A stretch of 64,000 nucleotides of DNA from Salirhabdus sp. Marseille-P4669 (GCF_900240405.1 NZ_OEQK01000002.1:310001-374000), one strand, 5' to 3'. Counted from the stretch's first letter, positions 8,488 through 18,070 are shown. A program made the numbers and translations. Notes: generated by a model from the sequence alone, not told the origin.

Positions 8488-9771
8488 ATGAATAAAGGCA
8501 TAAAATCTGTTGTAGGCAATGTAGAATTAAACCGAGATCTGTTATTGCTTTTAACCATTGGTGGATTGTATTCGATAAGTATTTTTTTATCCAATACGTT
8601 TGTAAACATATTTCTTTGGAAGCAGGCAGGGGAATATTCTACAATTGCTTTTTATAATTTAGCGGTATATATTTTACAGCCGATTACATTTATTATTGCA
8701 GGTCGATGGGCTAAAAAAGTAGATCGAGTAATTGTACTTCGACTAGGAGTCACTTTTTTATCCCTTTTTTTTATGACTGTTCTGCTAGTAGGTGATCAAG
8801 CAGCGAAATATAATATTGTTTTAGGTTCTATTTTAGGGATAGGCTATGGTTTTTATTGGCTTGCATTTAATGTATTAACATTTGAAATTACAGAACCAGA
8901 AACACGAGACTTTTTTAATGGCTTTTTTGGTTTACTACAATCCTTTGGAGGAATGATTGGTCCATTTAGTGCAGGGTATATCATTTCTAGAATGGAATCA
9001 ACAACAGGCTATACAACCATATTCTCTATATCCTTAACCTTATTTGTAATTGCTGTCGTTGCTAGTTTATTTATAAATCGAAGAAGTGTAGAAGGAAGCT
9101 TTGGTTTTGGGGAGGTTTTAAAACAGCGAAAAAAGAACAAAAATTGGCGAAGAGTACTTCATGCGAACTTTTCCCAAGGATTACGAGAAGGCACATTTCA
9201 TTTTGTGATCTCTATATGGGTATTTTTAATAACCGACAGTGAATTATCACTAGGTACGTTTAATCTAATATACTCTGGCTTTTCTTTCATTTGTTATTAT
9301 TTAGTAACGAGGTTAGTAAAGCCTAATATGCGAAAAAGAGCCATTTTTATCGGTGGCTTAATTTTGTATGTCTCTGTTTCGTTAATTTTCTTCTTTGATA
9401 GCTACACTGTTTTGCTTATTTATGCTGGAATCATTGGTACAGCTTATCCAATCATTTATGTGCCATATTTATCTCTTTCCTATGATGTAATTGGTTCTTC
9501 CTGGAAAGCAAAGGAAATGCGAATTGAGTACATTGTTGTAAAAGAAGTATTTTTAAATGGTGGACGGGTTTTTTCCATTTTATTGTTTCTATTCGCCACG
9601 TTTCTTTTCGATGCGGAAGAAGCCATTCCATATATACTCGCAATAGTAGGAATAGGGCATTTGCTTATTTACTTCTTCGTAAAGAATATTGAAATTCCTA
9701 CAAATAAGAAAGAGCGTAAAAAGAGTGAACCGATTATTAGTAAAGAGGTTTCGGAAGAGGAAAATCGTTAA
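8488..9771 (+). CDS. yqgE: Major facilitator superfamily transporter, YqgE-like
   Basis: This polytopic membrane protein (427 residues from ATG 8488) has about twelve hydrophobic segments and a central cytoplasmic loop rich in basic residues (KQRKKNKNWRR). It ends in a charged tail. A GRWAKKVDR-type motif follows the first helices, as in MFS carriers. The substrate is unknown. The ATG at 8488 is preferred over upstream TTG 8449 because GGGG lies just before it. Its position between sodA and pbpA is that of B. subtilis yqgE. Confidence 0.85.
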   Translation: MNKGIKSVVGNVELNRDLLLLLTIGGLYSISIFLSNTFVNIFLWKQAGEYSTIAFYNLAVYILQPITFIIAGRWAKKVDRVIVLRLGVTFLSLFFMTVLLVGDQAAKYNIVLGSILGIGYGFYWLAFNVLTFEITEPETRDFFNGFFGLLQSFGGMIGPFSAGYIISRMESTTGYTTIFSISLTLFVIAVVASLFINRRSVEGSFGFGEVLKQRKKNKNWRRVLHANFSQGLREGTFHFVISIWVFLITDSELSLGTFNLIYSGFSFICYYLVTRLVKPNMRKRAIFIGGLILYVSVSLIFFFDSYTVLLIYAGIIGTAYPIIYVPYLSLSYDVIGSSWKAKEMRIEYIVVKEVFLNGGRVFSILLFLFATFLFDAEEAIPYILAIVGIGHLLIYFFVKNIEIPTNKKERKKSEPIISKEVSEEENR

Positions 9772-9797
9772 AATATCCCGCGAAATATGTGGAAACG

Positions 9798-9806
9798 TGA
9801 TATAAT
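9798..9806 (+). promoter_or_regulatory. Extended -10 element upstream of pbpA
   Basis: TGATATAAT, a TGn-extended -10 box, lies 40 bases before the pbpA start. No good -35 hexamer is visible. Confidence 0.45.
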
Positions 9807-9845
9807 AAAAGATAATTACATCCATTTAGTAAGGGAGGGGAGCCA

Positions 9846-12014
9846 TTGGGTAAAAAGAAAAAAACGCATCTTCCATTTCGTATCAATGTTCTGTTTTTTA
9901 TCATTTTTCTTTTGTTTGCATTCCTAATCTTACAACTTGGTGTAGTTCAAATTTTACACGGGGAACAAGCACAAAAAGAAATAGATCGAACAGAAAATAC
10001 AATTACAAATGTACCTGTGCCAAGAGGATTAATGTACGACCGATTTGGCAGGGCGTTAATTACAAATCAACCCATTTATTCCATAACATACACACCACCG
10101 AAAAACGTGCAATCCAAAGATAAAATTGAACTGGCCGAAAAACTAGCCAAGTATATCGATAAACCAGATGACAAGATTACGGAATGGGATTTAAAAGACT
10201 ATTGGATTGTGAAAAATCAAGAAGAAGCCTATGGTAGGTTATCGGAAAAAGAGCAAGAACTTGATAATACAGACCAATACCATGCTGTTATTGATAAAGT
10301 AACAGATGAAGATCTGGAAGAGTTAACCGAGCGTGATAGAGAAGTTGTTGCGATTCTAAGAGAACTTAATCAAGCACCTGCTTTAACACCACATATTGTT
10401 AAAAATGAAGGTGTAACAGAAAAAGAATATGCAGTTGTAGCAGAGCATCTTAGTGAATTAGATGGAATTAATGTTGCTATTGATTGGAACAGAAATAACG
10501 AATTTGGTTCGACCTTTTCTAATTTTATCGGGAGTATAACTTCTTATGATGAAGGTTTACCAGCAGAAAATATTGATTATTATTTAACTAGAAATTACAG
10601 TCGAAACGACCGAGTTGGAGAAAGTGGTCTAGAGCAACAATATGAGTCCATCCTGAAAGGTCAGAAAAAGCAAATACAAAATATTACCGATAAAGATGGT
10701 GATTTAGTAGGAACAGAGGTAATACATGAAGGGCAGCAAGGTAAAAGTTTAGTTCTATCTATTGATATTGATTTACAACAAAAGGTAGACAAAATAGTGG
10801 AAGAAGAGCTTGAAAAGGTTATTAAAGCTCATCCAAGCAAAAACCAATACTTAACAGATGCATTAGTTGTTATGATGAATCCGAATACAGGTGAAATCTT
10901 ATCGATGTCCGGTAAGCGGTATTACCGAGAAAACGAAGATGAAAACAACCCCGAAGCTCATTTTAAAGATGAATCGTTTCGGACAGTTTATGATGCACAC
11001 CGTCCAGGATCTGCTGTGAAGGGAGCAACTGTTCTTGCGGGCTATGAATCTGGAGTTATTGATATTGGACAAACGTTTTATGACACTCCAATAAAAATAG
11101 CAGGTACACCAGAAAAAAGCTCGTACACAAATCTAGGATATGTAAATGATTTAGAAGCATTAGCAAAATCTTCGAACGTCTATATGTTCTATATCGCTAT
11201 GAGAATGGGTGGCGAGTATAATTATGTTCGGGAAGCGAACGTGAAATTCGACCCAGATGCATTTCGACAAATGCGAAATTACTTTAAACAATTTGGTTTA
11301 GGGGTGGAAACTGGAGTAGACTTACCATTTGAATCTACTGGATACCAAGGTAGTGTAGCGAAGGCTGGTTTACTTATGGACTATGCAATTGGACAGTATG
11401 ATACGTATACAGCGTTACAATTGGCACAATATGTATCTACAATTGCAAATGATGGATATCGATTAAGACCACATCTTGTGAAAGAGATTCGAAATCCAAG
11501 TACTACAGATGGACCAGGATCGGTTGCAGAAGTAATACAACCGGAAGTACTAAATAAAATAGATATGGAAGAAAATGAACTCGAGCGTGTCCAAGAAGGC
11601 TTCAGAAGAGTTTTTCAACATTCCGATGGCACTGCTGATCATATCTTCCGTAATAAAGATTATAAACCTGCTGGAAAAACAGGGACTGCGCAGAACGAAG
11701 TCTATAGACAAAATGAAGCAGGTGAAGTTGTAAAGGTAGCAGATGTTGAGAATTTAACATTAGTTGGGTATGCGCCATATGACAATCCAGAGGTCGCGTT
11801 CGCAGTGATCGTTCCAAATGTAGGGTTAAAAGCTGGTGATTCCATTAACTATTACATTGGAGAACGCATACTAGATGCTTATTTTGAGCTTAAAGAACAA
11901 AGAAGTAAAAATGGTATAGAAATAGAAGATAACGAGAATGACGAAGCAACTAACGAAGAAGAAGAAGAAACAGAAGCGGAAAGTGATGAAGTTAATAACG
12001 AAGATACAGAGTGA
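9846..12014 (+). CDS. pbpA: Class B penicillin-binding protein (transpeptidase), PBP2A-like
   Basis: This membrane-anchored D,D-transpeptidase crosslinks peptidoglycan, probably during cylindrical wall growth with a SEDS partner. A TTG start follows GGGAGGGG. The 722 residues hold one N-terminal membrane helix (about 12-33), a dimerisation domain, and a C-terminal transpeptidase domain. The catalytic motifs are S389-A-V-K392, S442-S-N444 and K611-T-G613. The last 40 residues are a very acidic tail of Glu/Asp/Asn. The sodA-yqgE-pbpA-pst order equals that of B. subtilis, whose pbpA encodes PBP2A. Confidence 0.94.
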   Translation: MGKKKKTHLPFRINVLFFIIFLLFAFLILQLGVVQILHGEQAQKEIDRTENTITNVPVPRGLMYDRFGRALITNQPIYSITYTPPKNVQSKDKIELAEKLAKYIDKPDDKITEWDLKDYWIVKNQEEAYGRLSEKEQELDNTDQYHAVIDKVTDEDLEELTERDREVVAILRELNQAPALTPHIVKNEGVTEKEYAVVAEHLSELDGINVAIDWNRNNEFGSTFSNFIGSITSYDEGLPAENIDYYLTRNYSRNDRVGESGLEQQYESILKGQKKQIQNITDKDGDLVGTEVIHEGQQGKSLVLSIDIDLQQKVDKIVEEELEKVIKAHPSKNQYLTDALVVMMNPNTGEILSMSGKRYYRENEDENNPEAHFKDESFRTVYDAHRPGSAVKGATVLAGYESGVIDIGQTFYDTPIKIAGTPEKSSYTNLGYVNDLEALAKSSNVYMFYIAMRMGGEYNYVREANVKFDPDAFRQMRNYFKQFGLGVETGVDLPFESTGYQGSVAKAGLLMDYAIGQYDTYTALQLAQYVSTIANDGYRLRPHLVKEIRNPSTTDGPGSVAEVIQPEVLNKIDMEENELERVQEGFRRVFQHSDGTADHIFRNKDYKPAGKTGTAQNEVYRQNEAGEVVKVADVENLTLVGYAPYDNPEVAFAVIVPNVGLKAGDSINYYIGERILDAYFELKEQRSKNGIEIEDNENDEATNEEEEETEAESDEVNNEDTE

Positions 12015-12043
12015 GATGGTCAATCCATCTTGCTCTTTTTTTA
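12008..12043 (+). terminator. Terminator after pbpA
   Basis: AGAGTGAGATGG pairs with CCATCTTGCTCT (two G:U pairs), loop TCAAT, then seven T. It overlaps the end of pbpA. Confidence 0.85.
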
Positions 12044-12082
12044 TGCTTGGAAAGATAGAGATTTTTGTCAAAACGAAACGAA

Positions 12083-12136
12083 TTTACGTAACCTTTACAT
12101 TACGTTTATATGTGGTTAATAAACAGGCTGTATTAT
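12083..12136 (+). promoter_or_regulatory. Pho box (four PhoP half-sites) and -10 of the pst operon
   Basis: Four hexamers TTTACG, TTTACA, TTTATA and TTAATA start at 12083, 12094, 12105 and 12116. Each is separated by exactly 5 bases, giving an 11-bp period on one face of the helix. This is the direct-repeat architecture of B. subtilis PhoP activating sites. A -10 TATTAT (12131-12136) follows 9 bases later and no -35 is needed. Induction on phosphate starvation by PhoP~P is the expected outcome. Confidence 0.82.
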
Positions 12137-12184
12137 AAAAACTGTAAGAAATAACAAATCAATTTTGTAGGGGGAAGTAGACAA

Positions 12185-13192
12185 ATGCAAAACCTTAAGA
12201 AGTTCGCATTATTATTCTCATTCATTCTTATCATCGGCGTTTTAGCAGCATGTGGTGGATCCGATGAGGAAGAAGCTTCAAACGAAGAAACCAACAAAGA
12301 GGAAACGAATGCAAATAACGGAGAGTCGAATAAAGACGCTGATCTTTCTGGAGAAATTAAACTTGCAGGTTCTTCTACTGTATTCCCAATTATGGAATAT
12401 GTTACTTATGAATTTGTTCAAGAAAATCCTGGTGTAAACACTCCTTTAGAAAGTGTTGGTTCCGGTGGAGGATTTGAACGTTCTACGAAAGGCGAAATTG
12501 ATTTTAGTAATGCATCACGACCTATTAAAGAAGAAGAAAAAGCATTAGCAGAGGAAAATGGAATTGAATTAATTGAAACGGTTCTTGCATATGACGGTCT
12601 TTCTGTTGTAGTAAGTAAAGAAAACGACTTTTTAGAAGAATTAACAATGGAACAGCTTCGTGACATTTTCTTAAGCGAAAGAGGTAACACGAAATGGTCT
12701 GACATTGATCCTTCTTGGCCTGATGAAGAAATCGTAATTTACTCACCAGGACATGATTCAGGAACATTCGATTACTTTAATGAAGTAGTACTAGAGGAAA
12801 AGCCAATGCGCGAAGGTGAAGGTGTAACTCTTTCTGAGGATGATAACTTATTAGTTCGTGGTATCCAAGAGGATCCATATGCAATCGGGTTCTTCGGATA
12901 TGCATATTATGTAGCAAATGAAGATTCCTTAAAAGTACTTGCAATTGATGGAGGAAATGGACCAGTAAAACCGAGTGGCGAGACAATTCAAGACGGTACG
13001 TATTCACCTCTATCTCGACCATTGTTCACTTACATCAATGCAGAATCCTTGAAGAAGCCTGAAGTTCAAGCTTTCACAGATTTTCTTTTAAGTGGAGCTG
13101 CAGCTGAAGGAGCGGAACTAGTTGGTTATGTTCCCCTTCCAGAAGAGGAATATAAGAGTCAACTAGAAGCATTGCAAGCGAAATATAAGTAA
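12185..13192 (+). CDS. pstS: Phosphate ABC transporter, phosphate-binding lipoprotein
   Basis: PstS captures inorganic phosphate outside the membrane and delivers it to the PstCAB importer. The N terminus is a lipoprotein signal with lipobox LAAC, so the mature protein starts at that Cys. An acidic Glu/Asn-rich linker follows (to about residue 55), then the binding domain with AGSSTVFP and the later SGTFDYF, both phosphate-contacting regions. The 335-residue length is normal. It is the first gene of the pst operon and is followed by an attenuating hairpin, so it should be made in excess over the membrane parts. Confidence 0.96.
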   Translation: MQNLKKFALLFSFILIIGVLAACGGSDEEEASNEETNKEETNANNGESNKDADLSGEIKLAGSSTVFPIMEYVTYEFVQENPGVNTPLESVGSGGGFERSTKGEIDFSNASRPIKEEEKALAEENGIELIETVLAYDGLSVVVSKENDFLEELTMEQLRDIFLSERGNTKWSDIDPSWPDEEIVIYSPGHDSGTFDYFNEVVLEEKPMREGEGVTLSEDDNLLVRGIQEDPYAIGFFGYAYYVANEDSLKVLAIDGGNGPVKPSGETIQDGTYSPLSRPLFTYINAESLKKPEVQAFTDFLLSGAAAEGAELVGYVPLPEEEYKSQLEALQAKYK

Positions 13193-13213
13193 TCTTTGTA
13201 AAAATTAATAATG

Positions 13214-13265
13214 CGAGAAAAGTGAGGGCAGTTTTGGAATATGTCCTCATTTTTCCTCGTTTTAT
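13214..13265 (+). terminator. Imperfect hairpin between pstS and pstC, likely partial terminator
   Basis: CGAGAAAAGTGAGG pairs imperfectly with CCTCATTTTTCCTCG and is followed by TTTTAT. A leaky terminator here would explain high PstS relative to PstCAB, as known for pst operons of Bacillus. Confidence 0.6.
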
Positions 13266-13330
13266 AAGATAAATTACCAATTAATGGGTAAGATTGATAA
13301 GATAAATGATTAGGAAAAAGGAGTCTCACT

Positions 13331-14275
13331 ATGAATATCAACGAAAACAGACTACAGGATATCGATATTCAGAAATTAATTCAAGAGAAAAAGGAAAAGA
13401 GGAAGGTACTTAAAAAATTAGAAAAGTTAGTTCCTGTTTTCCTTTTTCTTGCAGCTGTTGTTTCTGTATTAACGACATTTGGTATTGTATTTACATTATT
13501 AAGTGAAGCTTTCACCTTTTTTAGTGATGTACCGATTAAAGATTTCTTATTTAATACAGATTGGAAGCCATGGTCAGGATCATTCGGTGTCCTACCACTG
13601 ATTACAGGTACACTTTTAATCACATTAATCGCTATTATTGTTGCACTTCCAATCGGACTTTCTGCTGCCATTTTTTTAAGTGAGTATGCAAGCGATAAAA
13701 CGAGAAGAATCATTAAACCTATTTTAGAAGTGTTGGCTGGTATTCCAACAGTTGTATATGGATTCTTTGCATTAACATTTGTGACTCCAATTCTTCAAAG
13801 CCTTCTCCCTGATGTGAAAATATTTAATGCCCTAAGTGCAGGTATCGTGGTTGGTATTATGATTGTGCCAATGATCGCATCACTATCAGAGGATGCTATG
13901 AGTGCAGTTCCTGCTAGTTTGCGAGAAGGAGCATTAGGTTTAGGCTCCACACGTTTTGAAGTTGCCATGAAAGTGGTATTACCAGCTGCTTTCTCTGGAA
14001 TTGTTGCATCTGTAGTACTCGCTATTTCTCGTGCAATAGGAGAAACGATGATAGTTACAATCGCAGCTGGCCAATCACCGAACTTTACCTTTGACCCTAC
14101 AAGCTCTATTCAAACCTTAACATCCTTTATCGTGCAAGGAACTTCTGGGGATACAGCTTATGGTTCAACGATTTACTATAGTGTTTATGCAGTTGGTATC
14201 ACGTTATTTGTCTTTACACTATTGATGAATTTATTTGCGCAATATATTGCCCGAAAGTTTAGGGAGGAATACTAA
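13331..14275 (+). CDS. pstC: Phosphate ABC transporter permease
   Basis: One of the two membrane subunits of the phosphate importer. The 314 residues contain a cytoplasmic basic N terminus, about six membrane helices, and the permease coupling motif region (EDAMSAVPASLREGALGLG, the EAA loop) that contacts PstB. Phosphate-specific family blocks AGIPTVVYGFFAL and SRAIGETMIVTIAAG are present. The ATG follows AAAGGAG. Its TAA stop overlaps the ATG of pstA (TAATG), implying translational coupling. Confidence 0.95.
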   Translation: MNINENRLQDIDIQKLIQEKKEKRKVLKKLEKLVPVFLFLAAVVSVLTTFGIVFTLLSEAFTFFSDVPIKDFLFNTDWKPWSGSFGVLPLITGTLLITLIAIIVALPIGLSAAIFLSEYASDKTRRIIKPILEVLAGIPTVVYGFFALTFVTPILQSLLPDVKIFNALSAGIVVGIMIVPMIASLSEDAMSAVPASLREGALGLGSTRFEVAMKVVLPAAFSGIVASVVLAISRAIGETMIVTIAAGQSPNFTFDPTSSIQTLTSFIVQGTSGDTAYGSTIYYSVYAVGITLFVFTLLMNLFAQYIARKFREEY

Positions 14276-15153
14276 TGGCTTTACAAACAGGAGAAAAATC
14301 AACGAAGCGGATGAAAAATAGAATCCGGAAAAACAAATTATTCCACACACTTTTCTTTGGTGCTACGGCTCTAAGCTTAGTCATTCTTGCAATGTTATTT
14401 TACCGCATTATTTCACAGGGTGCTGGAAATCTTTCTTGGGACTTTATTAAGAACTTTCCAGCTCCATATCCTGACCGTGCAGGAATCTATGCTGGTCTGG
14501 TAGGTTCCCTGTTATTAATTGCAATCGTCGCTGTTGTATCTATTACAATAGGGGTTGCTACAGCAATATATTTAGAAGAATACGCAAAGAAAAACAAACT
14601 CACATCCTTTATTCAAAGCAACATTCAAAACCTAGCTGGTGTCCCGTCTATTGTGTTTGGTCTGTTAGGTTTAACATTCTTTGTCTATATATTAAACTTT
14701 GATTTCTCCCTGTTGTCTGGTGGATTAACAATGAGTTTATTAGTTTTACCTATTATCGTAGTTGCAGCTCAAGAAGCGATACGCTCCGTTCCGAATGACT
14801 TAAAGGAAGCCTCTTATGGTATGGGGGCAACAAAATGGCAAACCGTGTTGCGGGTAGTGATACCTGCTGCATTACCTGGAATGATTACTGGATCTATTTT
14901 GGCATTGTCTCGTGCTATCGGAGAAACAGCGCCATTATTAGTTGTTGGTGCAGCAACTGCAATTTACGCATTACCTGACTCTATTTTTGGTTCTTATACA
15001 GCAATGCCAATTCAAATATATAGCTGGATAAGTAAACCAGGTGATGAATGGCCAGTCGTTGCAGCTACAGGTATCATCATTCTATTGATTGTCTTACTAA
15101 TTATGAATACAATAGCTGCCTTAATCCGAAATAAATTTCAACGCAGAAATTAA
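14275..15153 (+). CDS. pstA: Phosphate ABC transporter permease
   Basis: This second membrane subunit of the phosphate importer has 292 residues and about six helices. The EAA-like coupling loop is [20 protein letters not shown], and the family block [15 protein letters not shown] matches PstA. The [12 protein letters not shown] segment parallels the equivalent in PstC, as expected for paralogous subunits. It starts inside the stop codon of pstC and ends 26 bases before pstB. Confidence 0.95.
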   Translation: MALQTGEKSTKRMKNRIRKNKLFHTLFFGATALSLVILAMLFYRIISQGAGNLSWDFIKNFPAPYPDRAGIYAGLVGSLLLIAIVAVVSITIGVATAIYLEEYAKKNKLTSFIQSNIQNLAGVPSIVFGLLGLTFFVYILNFDFSLLSGGLTMSLLVLPIIVVAAQEAIRSVPNDLKEASYGMGATKWQTVLRVVIPAALPGMITGSILALSRAIGETAPLLVVGAATAIYALPDSIFGSYTAMPIQIYSWISKPGDEWPVVAATGIIILLIVLLIMNTIAALIRNKFQRRN

Positions 15154-15179
15154 AAATTACGTTTTTAGGAGGATTTTTC

Positions 15180-15989
15180 ATGGTTAATCTTACACAATTG
15201 CGAGAAAACAATTCGAATATAGAAGTAGCAACAAAGGAAAATGTTTTTGAAGTGTCTAATTTAAACTTATGGTACGGTGAGGACCAAGCACTTTATGACA
15301 TTAATATGAACATGGGAAAAAATGAAATTACTGCAATCATCGGACCATCTGGATGTGGAAAATCTACTTTTATTAAGACATTAAATCGTATGGTTGAATT
15401 AGTTCCTTCTGTTAAAACTTCTGGAACAATCAAGTATAAAGATAGTAATATTTTTGATCCTAAATTTGCTGTAGAGGATTTACGTACACAGGTAGGGATG
15501 GTTTTCCAAAAACCAAATCCATTTCCTAAATCTATCTATGACAATGTTGCATATGGCGCTAAAATTCATGGCATTAAGAAAAAGAAAGATTTGGATATTA
15601 TTGTTGAAAAAAGTTTGCGTGATGCTGCAATTTGGGATGAAGTAAAGGACCGACTAAAAGAAAATGCCTATTCTTTATCAGGTGGTCAACAACAACGCCT
15701 TTGTATTGCTAGATGTTTAGCTATTGAACCTGATGTCATTTTAATGGATGAGCCAACATCTGCCTTAGACCCAATTTCAACATTAAAACTAGAAGAATTG
15801 GTACAAAACTTAAAAGAAAAATATAGCATCGTTATCGTGACACACAATATGCAACAAGCTGCTCGTGTATCAGATAAGACTGCCTTTTTCTTAAATGGAG
15901 AAATTGTAGAATTCTCCAATACAGATGTATTATTCTCAAACCCAGAAGACAAACGCACAGAGGATTATATTACTGGTAGATTCGGATAA
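15180..15989 (+). CDS. pstB: Phosphate ABC transporter ATP-binding protein
   Basis: This cytosolic ATPase drives phosphate import through PstCA. All ABC motifs are seen: Walker [10 protein letters not shown], signature LSGGQQQR, Walker [13 protein letters not shown] and the H-loop THNM. Phosphate-specific features are the FIKTLNRM block after Walker A and [14 protein letters not shown] at the Q-loop. 269 residues is normal. B. subtilis has two pstB copies in tandem; only one is here. AGGAGG precedes the ATG. Confidence 0.96.
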   Translation: MVNLTQLRENNSNIEVATKENVFEVSNLNLWYGEDQALYDINMNMGKNEITAIIGPSGCGKSTFIKTLNRMVELVPSVKTSGTIKYKDSNIFDPKFAVEDLRTQVGMVFQKPNPFPKSIYDNVAYGAKIHGIKKKKDLDIIVEKSLRDAAIWDEVKDRLKENAYSLSGGQQQRLCIARCLAIEPDVILMDEPTSALDPISTLKLEELVQNLKEKYSIVIVTHNMQQAARVSDKTAFFLNGEIVEFSNTDVLFSNPEDKRTEDYITGRFG

Positions 15990-16010
15990 ATATTGGGAGG
16001 AGATTTGTTT

Positions 16011-16670
16011 ATGACGATTAGAGCGAATTTTAGTGGTGAGTTGAATGAGTTAAAGGTACAAATTAAAGAGTTTGCTAGCGTGGTAGACGATGCCCTAAAG
16101 AAAGCTGTAGAATGCTTATATCAAAAGGATGTCGAGAGAGCACAAACGATCATCGATAATGATGTGAAGCTTGATGAAAAAGAGCTAGAAATTAACGAAA
16201 AAGCAATACTACTCATTGCCAAGCAGCAACCGTTAGCGAAGGATTTAAGAAGGCTTATTATCGCACTTCGAATCTCATCAGACTTGGAAAGAATGGCTGA
16301 TCATGCTGTAAATATTGCAAAAGCTACGATTCGATTAGGGCAGGATCATCCGCTTACGATTCATACAGAAATCAGTGCTATGGCGGAACAAGCAAGAGAT
16401 ATGGTTTCGTTAGCGATCAAAGCATTTGAACATGAAGATATCTCCCTGGCAAGAAAATTAGCGGAGATGGATGATAAAGTGGATAAAATGTACAATCAAT
16501 TTACACAAAAATTACTAACTGAAACAGCTTCCAATCCACAATATATTCAGCATATTATGCAAATGTCCTTCAGTGCAAGATTTATTGAAAGGTATGCAGA
16601 CCACTGTACGAATATTGGGGAAAATATCTTCTATTTAGTAAAAGGGGAAGCTTACGACTTAAATGTCTAA
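16011..16670 (+). CDS. phoU: Phosphate transport system regulatory protein PhoU
   Basis: PhoU is a helical cytosolic protein that restrains Pst transport and phosphate signalling. Two three-helix repeats are visible, each with the metal-binding family motif: SDLERMADHAVNIAK and ARFIERYADHCTNIGE. I choose ATG 16011 (219 residues) with GGGAGG 9 bases upstream, rather than the in-frame TTG that includes that site. It ends the pst operon, with a strong terminator behind it. The pst operon of B. subtilis lacks phoU at this place, so this arrangement is closer to other Bacillaceae. Confidence 0.94.
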   Translation: MTIRANFSGELNELKVQIKEFASVVDDALKKAVECLYQKDVERAQTIIDNDVKLDEKELEINEKAILLIAKQQPLAKDLRRLIIALRISSDLERMADHAVNIAKATIRLGQDHPLTIHTEISAMAEQARDMVSLAIKAFEHEDISLARKLAEMDDKVDKMYNQFTQKLLTETASNPQYIQHIMQMSFSARFIERYADHCTNIGENIFYLVKGEAYDLNV

Positions 16671-16711
16671 ATGAATCTAATCGTCCTCGTTTAATCTCTT
16701 TGACACAAAAG

Positions 16712-16746
16712 AAAACAGCTGATCCTGAAGGATCAGCTGTTTTATC
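16712..16746. terminator. Bidirectional terminator between phoU and yqzC-like gene
   Basis: A perfect 14-bp stem (AAAACAGCTGATCC / GGATCAGCTGTTTT) with TGAA loop serves the pst operon and the convergent minus-strand genes. Confidence 0.92.
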
Positions 16747-16747
16747 A

Positions 16748-17299
16748 TTAGTTTGTTAAAACCTCAGCAATCTCGTATAAGCTCATGCCACTTTTTAATT
16801 GGAACGTCCCAATTTGAATGTATTTAGCATAATCATTGTCTTCTAAATAGGTGATAAACTCCATTTTATCTTTTATTACCTTTTCATCAATTAACAAATC
16901 TGCCACATCATATGTTGTCATTCCGGAAGCAATCTCAATTTCAACTGGTTGGGCTTCTTTCTTTTCTTCTTGTTGCTTTTCTTCAGTCTGTTGTTGCTCT
17001 GGTTTTTCTTCTGTTTGTTCCTGATCTTCTGTAGCTTGTTTTTCCTCATTTGATTCGGTTTGTTTTTCTTGTTGTTGTGTATTGTTCTCTTCTTGTTGAT
17101 TACTGTTGAGCTGTTCGTTTAAATCTGTCCATTCCGTTTTTGTCACTACATGAAATCCTTCATTTTCTAAAAATGTGGATGCATCCTCAATTGTTAAATC
17201 CGTTTTTTCCGTACTTCCACTTGATTGTGTATAAATAATTCCAAGCACAATGGCTGTTGTCAAAAGACCTAAAGAAAAGGAGCGTAATGTTGTTCTCAT
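16748..17299 (-). CDS. yqzC: Membrane-anchored protein with MltG-like LysM subdomain
   Basis: This 183-residue protein has an N-terminal membrane segment (LGLLTTAIVLGIIYTQ) and a helical stretch. A long Gln/Glu-rich low-complexity linker (about residues 65-120) leads to a C-terminal domain, EIASGMTTYDVADLLIDEKVI to LKSGMSLYEIAEVLT. That domain resembles the N-terminal subdomain of YceG/MltG transglycosylases; the catalytic MltG domain is absent. ATG 17299 is chosen because GAAGGGG lies 8 bases upstream. It is one base downstream of the yqzD-like gene. Symbol by position only; function unknown. Confidence 0.65.
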   Translation of the reverse strand: MRTTLRSFSLGLLTTAIVLGIIYTQSSGSTEKTDLTIEDASTFLENEGFHVVTKTEWTDLNEQLNSNQQEENNTQQQEKQTESNEEKQATEDQEQTEEKPEQQQTEEKQQEEKKEAQPVEIEIASGMTTYDVADLLIDEKVIKDKMEFITYLEDNDYAKYIQIGTFQLKSGMSLYEIAEVLTN

Positions 17300-17300
17300 A

Positions 17301-17687
17301 TTAAGCATCCCCTTCAGTAGCATCTACATAATCAGGATTTACTTGGTGAAGTATTGCACGAACATCGTAAGGCTTTAATGTTGTGTTATTTGCTATTTGA
17401 TCAATTGTAAATCCAACCTCATGCATTTTTTTTATTTGTTTGTACACTGGAGGTAACTTTTCCTCTGGAGGTAACGTTGGTAACTCGACATTTTCCGTAA
17501 TAAAGTCAGTTAAAAGCTCTTCCTCTAAAATCTTGATTTTTCTTTTCAACTGATAGGATTCCTTCAAAGTAGTGACAGATAAATCATCTATTTGGTCTTC
17601 CAAATCCTTAATTTTATCATTTGTAAAAAAGGATAGAACAAATAAAACAATACCAACAACGATTAATGTTATTAACGCATAACTCAT
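17301..17687 (-). CDS. yqzD: Membrane protein with coiled coil and helix-turn-helix-like C terminus
   Basis: This 128-residue protein has an N-terminal membrane helix (YALITLIVVGIVLFVLSFF) and a charged coiled coil at about 27-60. The C-terminal segment VGFTIDQIANNTTLKPYDVRAIL resembles a DNA-binding helix-turn-helix. The start ATG 17687 follows AAGGGAG; GTG 17696 is the alternative. It is co-transcribed with the yqzC-like gene. Symbol by position only. Confidence 0.6.
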   Translation of the reverse strand: MSYALITLIVVGIVLFVLSFFTNDKIKDLEDQIDDLSVTTLKESYQLKRKIKILEEELLTDFITENVELPTLPPEEKLPPVYKQIKKMHEVGFTIDQIANNTTLKPYDVRAILHQVNPDYVDATEGDA

Positions 17688-17825
17688 TATAGACACTCCC
17701 TTGTACTAGTTATAACATAATCTGTACATAGAAAAAATAGAATGTTATTACCATTTCTTTTATAGAATAAATTATGTCGAAAGAGCTATTAGACTATACG
17801 ACACAATATTTCTTTTTATGACCTC

Positions 17826-17854
17826 TTGAATAAGATTATCAGGTTTGGTATGAT
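17826..17854 (+). promoter_or_regulatory. Sigma-A promoter of rpmG
   Basis: TTGAAT (17826-17831), 17-base spacer, TATGAT (17849-17854), about 65 bases before the start codon. Confidence 0.6.
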
Positions 17855-17920
17855 ATATAAGTCCAATTATGCTTTTAAATATTACTAGTGACAGACAAGA
17901 AGGAATGGAGGGAAACTATA

Positions 17921-18070
17921 ATGCGTGTAAATGTAACTTTAGCGTGCACTGAATCCGGTGATCGTAACTATATTACGACTAAAAATAAACGTAAAAATAC
18001 AGAACGTCTTGAATTAAACAAATTCTGCCCTCGTTGTAATAAAAAAACACTTCATCGTGAAACGAAGTAA
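17921..18070 (+). CDS. rpmG: 50S ribosomal protein L33
   Basis: This 49-residue large-subunit protein begins [20 protein letters not shown] good ribosome binding site (GGAGGG) precedes ATG 17921; codons upstream of it are not translated. L33 occurs as a zinc-binding C+ form with two CxxC pairs and a cysteine-poor C- form. Here the first pair is reduced to one Cys (CTES) while the second (CPRC) is intact, giving three cysteines. The gene stands alone between promoter and terminator. Confidence 0.96.
   Translation: MRVNVTLACTESGDRNYITTKNKRKNTERLELNKFCPRCNKKTLHRETK

Noticed and set aside
16980-17090. Tandem repeat array in the yqzC-like gene
   Set aside because: The TTCTTGTTG-type repetition is codon-level Gln/Glu low complexity in a linker, not a DNA repeat with constant units.
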